This document shows positions 1 to 5,918 of a DNA stretch of 6,168 nt, piece after piece (within the stretch, counting starts at the first letter, position 1; every line of letters starts with the position of its first letter). Under the pieces are notes generated by a model. It saw nothing but the letters and a program-made list of their open reading frames with translations, ran no database searches and was not told the DNA's origin. The stretch covers positions 1 through 6,168 of the forward strand of contig VBAF01000193.1 in the NCBI GenBank assembly GCA_005884705.1, given 5' to 3'. The stretch is from Alphaproteobacteria bacterium. Lineage in GTDB: Bacteria > Pseudomonadota > Alphaproteobacteria > Reyranellales > Reyranellaceae. The position numbers and the translations under genes were made by a program.

Positions 1-1104
1 GGCATCGGCGAGGCCCGCCTTGGCCAGCACGTACCAGGCATAGGCCTGGGCATTGGGCGACATCCGCTCGGCCGAGCGGCTGAGCCAGCCGAGGCCGCGT
101 TGCAGCGAGGCCGCCGGCACCGCCATCTTCTGGTCGCGCGCGCGCAGCAGGAAGTCGAGCGCGTAGGACTGCAGCCATTCGGCGGCGGGCGAGGAGAACG
201 GCCCCCACATGCCGAACGAGCCGTCGCCCATCTGCATGTCGACGATGCGGTAGATCGCATCCTGCACGCGGTCGGCGATCTTCGGGTCGGCCGGGCCGTA
301 ACCCAGCAGCGCCACGTCGTTGTAGTAGAGCAGCGGCAGCGCGCGGCTGGTGGTCTGCTCGATGCAGCCGTACGGATATTTGTCGAGCGCGCGCAGCAGG
401 CCCGGCACGTCGATGCCGGGGATGCGCGACAGCGCCACGCTGACCTGCGCGGTGCCCGCCGCGAACGGCTGTATCACCTCGCGATCGACGGTGAGCTCGC
501 GCGACGCCTCGAGCGGGGCCGTGGTGTCGACCGCGCTCGGCGTCTGCGCGGCGCGGACCTGGATGTCCCATTCGCGGCGCACCGCGAAGTTGCCCGGACC
601 GCTGACCGCGACCGCGACCTTGCCGAAGCCGACATCGCCCGCCTTCAACGGCCAGGTCATCAGCTCGCGCTGGTTGGCGTTGAGCCGCCGGGTCTCCGAG
701 ACCGGCCGTTCGAGCGCCACCGCGCCGGTCGCTTCCAGCGTGACCTTGTAGTCGCCGGGCTGGCCCTCGACATTGTGCAGCGACAGCGCCACGCGGCCGG
801 TGTCGTCGGGCGCCAGGAAGCGCGGCAGGATCACGTCGGCGGTGACGGCATCGCGCACGAACAGGCGGGCTTCGCCCGACCCGACCTTGCTCTTGTCGTA
901 GGCGACTGCCATCAGCCGGAGCTGGCCGATGAAGTCGGGGATCTCGAGCGCGATCCTGGCCTCGCCCTTGTCGTCGAGCTTCACCGGGCCGCTGAACAGC
1001 GCCACGGTGCGGGTCGGCACGACGTCGAGCCCGCCGATTTCGCCGGCATCGCCGCCGGTGCGGATCTTGCCCAGCTCGTCGGCCTTGGCGTCGAGCAGGC
1101 GGCC
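1..1104 (-). pseudogene. C-terminal continuation of the alpha-2-macroglobulin gene (thioester region), beyond the in-frame stop and cut by the window edge
   Basis: Reading on in the same frame after the TAA gives 368 codons without another stop up to position 1. The first part matches the central A2M domain, with VALFSGPVKLDDKGEARIAL followed by EIPDFIGQLRLMAVAYDKSKVG. Then comes YPYGCIEQTTSRALPLLYY, whose CIEQ (plus positions 355-366, Cys at codon 1197 counted from the ATG) is the CxEQ thioester motif of thioester-forming macroglobulins. The helical thioester-domain segments VDMQMGDGSFGMWGP and the AYAWYVLAKAGLADA end follow. No ATG or good ribosome binding site lies close behind the stop, so independent translation looks unlikely. 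With the upstream part this is one gene split by a single codon. Without this half the product would have no thioester and no thioester domain. It could still be functional if the stop is a sequencing error. Confidence 0.88.
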
Positions 1105-3954
1105 TTAGTCGTCGCGCACCGCGACGCCAAGCTGGCGCTTGCCGAAATAGTAGTCGGCGGGCTTCGGCGTCTTGAAACGCGTGAGCTGCAGGATGCCCTC
1201 GTCGACCGCGGCCAGGGTGACATAGGCCTCCGGTCCCTGCGCATTGGCGACGCGCAGCGGCACCTCGATGCGCTGGCGCGGCGTCACCTTCTCGGGCGCG
1301 GCGATCTGCACGGCGAGCGTGCGCAGGCCGGGATCGAGCGCCAGCCAGACCGCGCCGATCGCGCGCACCGGCGTGCGCTCGGCCGGCGCGGCGAGCGGCC
1401 GCCAGGCAGTGACCAGCGCATAGGCGCCGGCGCCCCATTCGGCCTTGACCGGCACGTCGATGGTCGTGCCGCCGGCCGGGATCTGCGCGCTCAAGGTCTG
1501 CAGCACGCGGTCGGTGGCGATGGTGATCACCGCCTCGCCGGCGAACGGCGCCTCAAGCCTCAGCTTGGCGGTGTCGCCCGGCGCGTATTTCTCGCGGTCG
1601 CTCGCGACCTTGAGCGTGTCGGGCGCATCCTCGGCGCCGCGGCTGCCGCCCCACCAGCCGACATAGAAGGTGAGGGTGGTCGCGGTATTGGCGCGCGGAT
1701 CCTTGATCGTCAGTCGGTGCGGCCCCCAGTCCAGCCGCTTGGCGAGACTCGCGGGCGCGTCGGCCTTCAGGGTGAGCGTGCCGGCATCGATCTCGCGCTC
1801 GCGGGTGAGGCTCTGCCAGCGCCAGCGACCGTCGCTCTGGTACCACTGATAATCGTGGGTGATGCGCTCGAGCGAATACTCGACCTGGTCGGCGATCTGC
1901 CGGCCGTCGGCGCCGAGCGCCACGATCTCGAAGGCGGTGTCGGTGCCTTCGCGGGCATAGCGGCCCTCGAAGGTCGGCCGGATGCCGAGATAGACGTCGC
2001 GCGTGCGCAGCGGCAGCGCCTTGTCGGTCTTGGTGGCGCGGCCGTTGCCGGGCTCGAACACGCGCGCGGTGATTTGCGCCCGCAATGGCAGGTTGGTCTC
2101 CTTGACCTGGTCGCCGGCCCAGACGATCTGCGACTTGCCCTTGTCGTCGGTCTCGGGGCCGGAGAGGGTGATCAATGGCGGCTCGTAGGCCTTGCGATCC
2201 TCCTGCGAGCCGAAGCTGTATTTGGCGAAGTTGGGGAACGGGTTGGCATCGACCGTCACGCGCAGGTCGCTCTCGACGCGCAGGCCCGAGGCCGGCGCGC
2301 CGTAGAGGAAGTCGGCGGCGAGCTCGAAGGTCGTGCTCCTGCCGGTGCGCAGGATCGCCTGGTCGGTCGACAGCTCGACCTTGAGCTTCTCCGGCACGAA
2401 GTCCTCGACCGAGAACTCGACCCGCCCGACCGGCGCGCCGCGTGGATCAATATGGGCGGCCGCCGACCACTGGCCGCGGCGCGAGGATTTCGGCAGGTCG
2501 ATCGCCTGGTGCAGCGCGCCCGAGGCCGGCAGCGCCAGCGCATAGCGGGTGAACTCGCTGCCGTCGGGCCGCTTGACGATCAGGGTGACGGGCATGTCCT
2601 TGAGCGCCACCGCGCCCTCGTCGCGCAGCATGGCCATGAGCTGCACCGTCTCGCCCGGGCGATAGACGCCGCGTTCGGTGTAGAGGAAGGCGTCGACCGG
2701 GCCGGGCAGGGCGCGGCCCTCGATGCCGCGGTCGCTGAGATCGAACGCGGCCTTGGTGAGCTCGAGCCGCGAGAATTCCTGCTTGGCCGAATCGGTCACC
2801 ATGATCGAGGCCGCCTCGGCGGCGCCGCGGCCGCGCAGCAGGCCGGCCGGGAAGCTCGCCCGGCCCTGCGCGTCGGTGACCGCCTTGCCGATCGGCTCGT
2901 TGCCGCGCGACAGCAGCACGACCTCGCCGTTGGCCAGCGGCTGGGCGGAGGCGAGCGAGCGGGCGAACACGGTGAGCCCGTCGCGGCCGCTGAGGCTGGT
3001 CAGGGCGATGTCGGTGTCCATCACCCACATGCCGGCGAGGTTGCTGCCGGTCTGCTCGTCCTCGTCACCGGCGCTGTCGTCGTCGCTCTCCTTGGCCGGC
3101 GGCTTGGCCGAGTTCCAGACCACGACGAAATAGGCGCCGGGCTTCCAGTCCTGGATGGTCTCGCGGATCGGGAAGGCGGTGGTGATCGCCTGGTTGAGGA
3201 CGTTCTTCACCTCCATGCTGCCGCGCCAGACGCGCTTGGCGTTCTGGCCGTTGAGCCACTGGCGCAGCGACCACGATTCGGTGATCGGCTCGCTGCCGGG
3301 GAAGGCGCCGGAGTAGTAGTATTGCTGCGCGAATTTATCGAGCCCGCGCTCGTTCACGCGATAGACCGCGATGCCGAGCTTGCTGACATTGACCGTGGTG
3401 ACGGGCAGGCCGGCGGCGGTGCCGCGCGGCAGGATGAAGCCCTTGCCGGGCAGGGTGATTGCCGCGGGACGGGGGCCCAGCGTCAGCGCGACCTTCTGCT
3501 CTTCCTCGAGCTTGGCGCCGCCGGCGCCGGGCAGCCCCGCGAGCAGCGTCACCGCGTAATCCTGGCCGTAGGCGAGGCCGCCGATGCAGAGCTTGTCGTC
3601 GACCACCTTCACGGCCGATTTCACCTCGGGCGCGATGCGCAGGTAGTCGGCGTATTTGACGCCGTCGCCGGCCAGCGGCTTGTTGAAGAACAGGCAGGCC
3701 TCGGCTTCGGCCGCGCTGTTGTCGAGGCTGAGCCGGCGGTAGCGGAAGGGCTCGGCCGGGACGGTGGCCTGGGGCGGCTGGGCGACCGGCGTCGCTGTGG
3801 GCCGTGCCGTGGCAGCGGAGGTAGGCGCGGTCGTGGCGGTTCGCGATGGCGCCGTTCGATCGACCGAATCGCCCGGATTGCCGATGAGATAGCCCGCGAT
3901 GCCCGATCCCAGCATCAAAGCCACGACCAGAGCAGCCCACGTCGACCGATTCAT
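1105..3954 (-). CDS. Bacterial alpha-2-macroglobulin family protein, N-terminal part ending at a premature in-frame stop
   Basis: Bacterial alpha-2-macroglobulins are envelope proteins thought to trap attacking proteases through a bait region and a thioester. This 949-residue part starts with a hydrophobic segment (about residues 6-25) that looks like a signal anchor or signal peptide, but has no lipobox Cys. A Thr/Ala/Pro-rich linker (about 31-68) follows, then a first macroglobulin domain with two Cys (C87, C123) and an acidic loop (about 288-300). Family hallmarks are the segment FLYTERGVYRPGETVQL (423-439), VGWWGG (765-770) and LAAVDEGILQLT (914-925), the last near the end of the bait-region domain. 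The start is supported by GGGGGAG four bases before the ATG. The frame ends in TAA at 1105-1107, yet homologous sequence continues in frame to the window edge. Intact relatives are much longer (typically over 1,500 residues), so this is not a natural C-terminus. It is divergent to the DUF1489 gene; I found no convincing promoter. Confidence 0.92.
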   Translation of the reverse strand: MNRSTWAALVVALMLGSGIAGYLIGNPGDSVDRTAPSRTATTAPTSAATARPTATPVAQPPQATVPAEPFRYRRLSLDNSAAEAEACLFFNKPLAGDGVKYADYLRIAPEVKSAVKVVDDKLCIGGLAYGQDYAVTLLAGLPGAGGAKLEEEQKVALTLGPRPAAITLPGKGFILPRGTAAGLPVTTVNVSKLGIAVYRVNERGLDKFAQQYYYSGAFPGSEPITESWSLRQWLNGQNAKRVWRGSMEVKNVLNQAITTAFPIRETIQDWKPGAYFVVVWNSAKPPAKESDDDSAGDEDEQTGSNLAGMWVMDTDIALTSLSGRDGLTVFARSLASAQPLANGEVVLLSRGNEPIGKAVTDAQGRASFPAGLLRGRGAAEAASIMVTDSAKQEFSRLELTKAAFDLSDRGIEGRALPGPVDAFLYTERGVYRPGETVQLMAMLRDEGAVALKDMPVTLIVKRPDGSEFTRYALALPASGALHQAIDLPKSSRRGQWSAAAHIDPRGAPVGRVEFSVEDFVPEKLKVELSTDQAILRTGRSTTFELAADFLYGAPASGLRVESDLRVTVDANPFPNFAKYSFGSQEDRKAYEPPLITLSGPETDDKGKSQIVWAGDQVKETNLPLRAQITARVFEPGNGRATKTDKALPLRTRDVYLGIRPTFEGRYAREGTDTAFEIVALGADGRQIADQVEYSLERITHDYQWYQSDGRWRWQSLTREREIDAGTLTLKADAPASLAKRLDWGPHRLTIKDPRANTATTLTFYVGWWGGSRGAEDAPDTLKVASDREKYAPGDTAKLRLEAPFAGEAVITIATDRVLQTLSAQIPAGGTTIDVPVKAEWGAGAYALVTAWRPLAAPAERTPVRAIGAVWLALDPGLRTLAVQIAAPEKVTPRQRIEVPLRVANAQGPEAYVTLAAVDEGILQLTRFKTPKPADYYFGKRQLGVAVRDD

Positions 3955-4011
3955 CGAACTCCCCCGCGCATCAGCTACGCCGACTCTATCGCCGCAATTG
4001 TGCAGGGACTG

Positions 4012-4040
4012 TGGAGACTGTGTCTCTCGGTCGAAATAAT
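4012..4040 (+). promoter_or_regulatory. Possible sigma-70-type promoter of the DUF1489 gene
   Basis: TGGAGA (4012-4017) and AATAAT (4035-4040) are separated by 17 bases. They match the -35 consensus TTGACA at 4 of 6 positions and the -10 consensus TATAAT at 5 of 6. A transcript would start near 4047 and leave a leader of roughly 35 bases before the ATG at 4081. The A/T-rich patch around 4033-4040 stands out in GC-rich surroundings. The call rests on consensus matching only. Confidence 0.3.
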
Positions 4041-4080
4041 CCGGTGCTGTGGCGGCGAAGTCACGCTATCACCGGCCGGC

Positions 4081-4512
4081 ATGGTGCTGCATCTGATCAA
4101 GCTCGCGGTCGGCGTCGACGACCTTGCCCACATGAAGAAGCTGCAGGCGGCGCGGCGCAAGCAGCGCCGGCAGGGCCCGCGCTCGCCGCACTGGGTCTAC
4201 ACCCGCCACAAGCCCAAGCGGGTCGAGGAGCTGCTGGAGGGCGGTTCGCTCTACTGGGTGGTGCGCGGCGTCATCCGCTGCCGCCAGGAGCTGGTCGGTT
4301 TCGACGAGGATTTCGACAAGGAGGAGGCGCGCAAATACTGCCGCATCCAGGTCAGGCGCAGCCTGATCCCGACCGCGCCGCGCGCCTGCCGTGCCTTCCA
4401 GGGCTGGCGCTACTACGCGGCCGGCGACGCCCCGCCGGATCTGGCCAAGGGCGATACCAGCGACATGCCCAAGCAGATGGCCGACGAGCTGAAGCGCCTG
4501 GGACTGCTGTAG
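4081..4512 (+). CDS. DUF1489 family protein of unknown function
   Basis: The 143-residue product begins MVLHLIKLAVGVDDLAHM and contains SPHWVYTRHKPKR (about residues 36-48), LLEGGSLYWVVRGVIRCRQE (about 52-71) and, near the C-terminus, RRSLIPTAPRACRAFQGWRYY followed by APPDL. These are the conserved blocks of DUF1489, a small family of about this length in Alphaproteobacteria with no established biochemical function. It is basic, rich in Arg and Lys, and has no signal peptide or membrane segment, so it is probably cytoplasmic. The ATG at 4081 was chosen because family members start with this M-x-L-H-L-I-K block. There is no clear Shine-Dalgarno in the 20 bases before it. The same frame is open far upstream, but that is antisense to the macroglobulin gene. 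It converges on the response regulator gene, and its stop codon lies in a tandem duplication. Confidence 0.9.
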   Translation: MVLHLIKLAVGVDDLAHMKKLQAARRKQRRQGPRSPHWVYTRHKPKRVEELLEGGSLYWVVRGVIRCRQELVGFDEDFDKEEARKYCRIQVRRSLIPTAPRACRAFQGWRYYAAGDAPPDLAKGDTSDMPKQMADELKRLGLL

Positions 4513-4536
4513 GACGCGGGACTGCTGTTGGATGCG
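4501..4536 (+). repeat. 18-base imperfect tandem duplication across the DUF1489 stop codon
   Basis: GGACTGCTGTAGGACGCG (4501-4518) is followed directly by GGACTGCTGTTGGATGCG (4519-4536). The copies differ at two of 18 positions. The first copy encodes the terminal Gly-Leu-Leu and the TAG stop; in the second copy the matching codon is TTG. The unit is a multiple of three, so the duplication is in frame. It looks like a local slippage duplication that has begun to diverge. Confidence 0.8.
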
Positions 4537-4572
4537 TCCGCCGGTGGCCGGCCCGCTTTCAACGCCAATGCG

Positions 4573-4974
4573 TCAACCGGGAGCGGCGAGCAGGCTCTTG
4601 ATGTGGCGCTCGATCTCGAACAGGAAGTACGGCTTGCGGATGAACGGCGCGCCGGTGCGCGCCACATCCTCCGATCTCACGACGCCGCTGGTGAACAGCA
4701 CCTTCACCCCGGGGAAGTCGCGCCGGACGATCTCCAGCAGGTCGAAGCCGGTCCGGTCGCCCGACAATTTCACGTCGCTGAAGACAATGCGGACGTCCCC
4801 GGTCGCCCGCAGGATCGCCACCGCCTCTTCGACGCCGACCGCCTCGCGCACGTCGAAGCCGGTGCCCCGCAGATATTGCGCGGCGGCTGCCCGAATCAGC
4901 ACGTCATCCTCGACTATCAGGACGATCGGCTCCGGCTGGGGCGTTTCCCCAGTCGTCAACGAGGCTGGAACCAT
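4573..4974 (-). CDS. Single-domain response regulator (CheY-like receiver)
   Basis: This 133-residue protein is a stand-alone receiver domain preceded by a short Pro-rich stretch (about residues 1-15). All phosphorylation residues are present: the acidic pair E22-D23 in VLIVEDDVLIR, phospho-acceptor D67 in IVFSDVKLSG, T95-S96 in VLFTSGV, and K114 in FIRKPY. There is no output domain after the receiver, so it probably works by protein contact or as a phosphate relay or sink, as single-domain regulators often do in Alphaproteobacteria. The ATG at 4974 is supported by GGGGAGA a few bases upstream. No histidine kinase is in the window, so its partner is unknown. The gene follows the degenerate receiver gene after a 128-base gap with a hairpin and an EcfG-like promoter match, and converges on DUF1489. 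I see no convincing terminator in the 60 bases between the convergent genes. Confidence 0.92.
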   Translation of the reverse strand: MVPASLTTGETPQPEPIVLIVEDDVLIRAAAAQYLRGTGFDVREAVGVEEAVAILRATGDVRIVFSDVKLSGDRTGFDLLEIVRRDFPGVKVLFTSGVVRSEDVARTGAPFIRKPYFLFEIERHIKSLLAAPG

Positions 4975-5045
4975 GCTCTCCCCGACAGCCCCAAAGCGAC
5001 TATGGCTGAATGTGACGCAGTGGAAATAAATTTGGCCGGGGAAGC

Positions 5046-5071
5046 AACGCTGCCGGATGGCAAAAGGTTAC
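5046..5071 (-). promoter_or_regulatory. Possible EcfG-like promoter upstream of the response regulator gene (one mismatch)
   Basis: On the minus strand GTAAC (5067-5071) and CGTT (5046-5049) are 17 bases apart. The EcfG consensus is GGAAC-N16/17-CGTT, so this is eight of nine positions with an allowed spacing. The mismatch is in the GG core, which weakens the call. It would place the transcript start about 60-65 bases before the ATG at 4974. Confidence 0.25.
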
Positions 5072-5074
5072 ATT

Positions 5075-5102
5075 TGCACTGAGTGCGGAATATCGCAGTG
5101 CA
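5075..5102. repeat. Inverted repeat directly downstream of the degenerate receiver gene
   Basis: TGCACTG (5075-5081) and CAGTGCA (5096-5102) are perfect 7-base inverted arms. An extra CG/CG pair can extend the stem if four bases bulge out. The right arm touches the stop codon of the minus-strand gene at 5103. Read leftwards it is not followed by a T run, so it is a weak terminator for that gene. Read rightwards it is followed by two T5 runs (5106-5110, 5114-5118), which would suit termination of rightward transcription. The role is uncertain. Confidence 0.4.
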
Positions 5103-5483
5103 TCATTTTTGGATTTTTGGCTGGGATAACAGGGCGTTGATGGTCTGAAGGAGCTTGGGCGGGTTGTAAGGCCTGCCCACCATTGCCGCATCTCCATGAA
5201 GCATGGAAGGTGAATCGCCCGCGCATTCGACCAGCAACTTCACCTCGGCGAATTCGCGCCCAATCGCGGCCGCCGCGTCGGGATTCAACTCGCCCAGGAC
5301 CACGGCAATCGTCCGGCCCGACCGCAGCAGCGCGAGCGCCTCGCTAGAGTCCACGGCCTCCAGCACCGAAAGGCCGGCCTGTCGGAGGGGGGCGGCGAGG
5401 GCCATTCGCACCAGCGGGTCTCGCTCGACCAGCACGATGCAGGCCCGCTGATCGCGGCCGGCAAGGTAGATGACGTTATTCAT
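5103..5483 (-). CDS. Degenerate single-domain receiver protein (pseudo-response regulator)
   Basis: The 126-residue product begins MNNVIYLAGRDQRACIVLVE and has the alternating strand/helix pattern of a CheY-like receiver, ending in a helix (LLQTINALLSQ). Aligned by eye with the neighbouring receiver, the switch residues are lost. The acidic pair becomes E20-R21, the phospho-acceptor becomes E65 in VVLGELN, the Thr/Ser becomes E86-C87 in KLLVECAG, and the conserved Lys becomes R104 in GRPY. It also lacks several residues in the middle helix region. Phosphorylation therefore looks impossible, and E65 may mimic the phosphorylated state. The ATG at 5483 is chosen because receiver homology starts just after it; the open frame extends further upstream but there overlaps the small membrane protein gene in another frame. 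No Shine-Dalgarno is visible; a hairpin ends ten bases before the ATG. Being a receiver at all is a fold-level inference, since the motifs are degenerate. Confidence 0.75.
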   Translation of the reverse strand: MNNVIYLAGRDQRACIVLVERDPLVRMALAAPLRQAGLSVLEAVDSSEALALLRSGRTIAVVLGELNPDAAAAIGREFAEVKLLVECAGDSPSMLHGDAAMVGRPYNPPKLLQTINALLSQPKIQK

Positions 5484-5493
5484 GTCGTCGGGC

Positions 5494-5515
5494 GGTGCAC
5501 GGGCTTGGGTGCACC
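5494..5515. repeat. Inverted repeat in the leader of the degenerate receiver gene
   Basis: GGTGCAC (5494-5500) and GTGCACC (5509-5515) are perfect 7-base arms around an 8-base loop. The repeat lies between the EcfG-type promoter and the ATG at 5483, leaving only ten bases to the start codon. In RNA it would form a GC-rich hairpin at the very 5' end of the transcript. As DNA it could be an operator. No Shine-Dalgarno is visible nearby, so it may affect translation. Confidence 0.5.
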
Positions 5516-5526
5516 TCGGGCCGAAC

Positions 5527-5551
5527 AACGCCGAGCGGAGAGGGCGGTTCC
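5527..5551 (-). promoter_or_regulatory. EcfG-type (general stress response) promoter upstream of the degenerate receiver gene
   Basis: On the minus strand GGAAC (5547-5551) and CGTT (5527-5530) are separated by exactly 16 bases. This is a full match to the GGAAC-N16/17-CGTT consensus known for EcfG sigma factors of Alphaproteobacteria. It sits in the 83-base gap between two genes, in the right orientation. It predicts a transcript start near 5518-5521, about 36 bases before the ATG at 5483. No -10/-35 of the housekeeping type was evident here. Confidence 0.6.
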
Positions 5552-5566
5552 GGGACCGTTCGGAGG

Positions 5567-5818
5567 CTAGGGAGAGGCCGCGCCCTCGCGACGTCCCGGC
5601 CGCGGCTGCGTGGCCTGTTGCGGGATGTCGCCCGAGGGCAGCCACGAGGCGAGCCACCAGCCGGCCATGCCGAGCATGGTGATCGCAAGCAGCGCGATCG
5701 CGACCCGCTCCATGCCGCTCATCGTGGCGCGCGGACCGTGGAGGATCTCGTAGATGACGGCGGCGAGCACCAGCACCAGAACCGGCAGTACCAAACGCAC
5801 CGTCCAGTCCCACACCAT
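5567..5818 (-). CDS. Small membrane protein with two predicted transmembrane helices, unknown function
   Basis: The 83-residue product begins MVWDWTVRLVLPVLVLVLAA and has two hydrophobic stretches, about residues 6-24 and 38-60. They are joined by a short loop with basic residues (HGPRATMSGMER). A hydrophilic, Pro- and Arg-rich tail (about 61-83) follows. The second segment contains the aromatic WWLASWLP edge typical of a membrane interface. The start is well supported by GGAGGT (plus 5823-5828), five bases before the ATG. I do not recognise a family. It lies 100 bases after the OmpA/MotB-type gene and 83 bases before the degenerate receiver, all on the same strand. The strong ribosome binding site and the clear hydrophobic pattern argue that it is real rather than a chance frame. 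Confidence 0.72.
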   Translation of the reverse strand: MVWDWTVRLVLPVLVLVLAAVIYEILHGPRATMSGMERVAIALLAITMLGMAGWWLASWLPSGDIPQQATQPRPGRREGAASP

Positions 5819-5904
5819 TGCGACCTCCGCGATACAGCGGTGATATGGCGACGATGCAAGTTTGTCGTGTGATAACGCCGCGACCGCGACCCGACGTGAT
5901 GACC

Positions 5905-5918
5905 GTCGGTTGTCCGAC
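5905..5918 (-). terminator. Small hairpin directly after the OmpA/MotB-type gene, possible weak terminator
   Basis: GTCGG (5905-5909) and CCGAC (5914-5918) form a perfect 5-base stem with a 4-base loop. It starts at the base after the stop codon of the minus-strand gene. There is no T run behind it, so an intrinsic terminator is doubtful; it may act as a 3'-end stabiliser or be chance. Confidence 0.25.

Noticed and set aside
2447..3028. Several 60-200 codon frames inside the macroglobulin gene, on both strands
   Set aside because: They are shifted or antisense shadows of a strongly biased GC-rich gene, with Arg/Ala/Pro-rich translations and no ribosome binding sites or domain motifs.
3955..4011. 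Housekeeping promoter for the macroglobulin gene on the minus strand
   Set aside because: A TAGAGT-like -10 is present, but no acceptable -35 lies 16-18 bases upstream and there is no EcfG-type pair, so no promoter is called.
100..4512. A 1,470-codon open frame on the plus strand covering the whole antisense of the macroglobulin gene and running into DUF1489
   Set aside because: Its codons lie exactly opposite the macroglobulin codons. A stop would require sense codons TTA, CTA or TCA, which are rare in GC-rich genes. The translation is low-complexity (Arg, Ala, Gly, Asp rich) and has no family features until the genuine DUF1489 start at 4081.
4540..4552. GCCGG-TGG-CCGGC hairpin between the convergent DUF1489 and response regulator genes as a terminator
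   Set aside because: The stem is only five bases, the loop is tight and there is no T run on either strand. Such short GC palindromes are expected by chance at this base composition.
5484..5813. Upstream extension of the degenerate receiver frame to 5813 (236 residues)
   Set aside because: The extra part overlaps the small membrane protein gene in another frame, is Arg/Ala/Gly-rich without domain features, and would include the EcfG-type promoter and the hairpin. Receiver homology starts just after the ATG at 5483.
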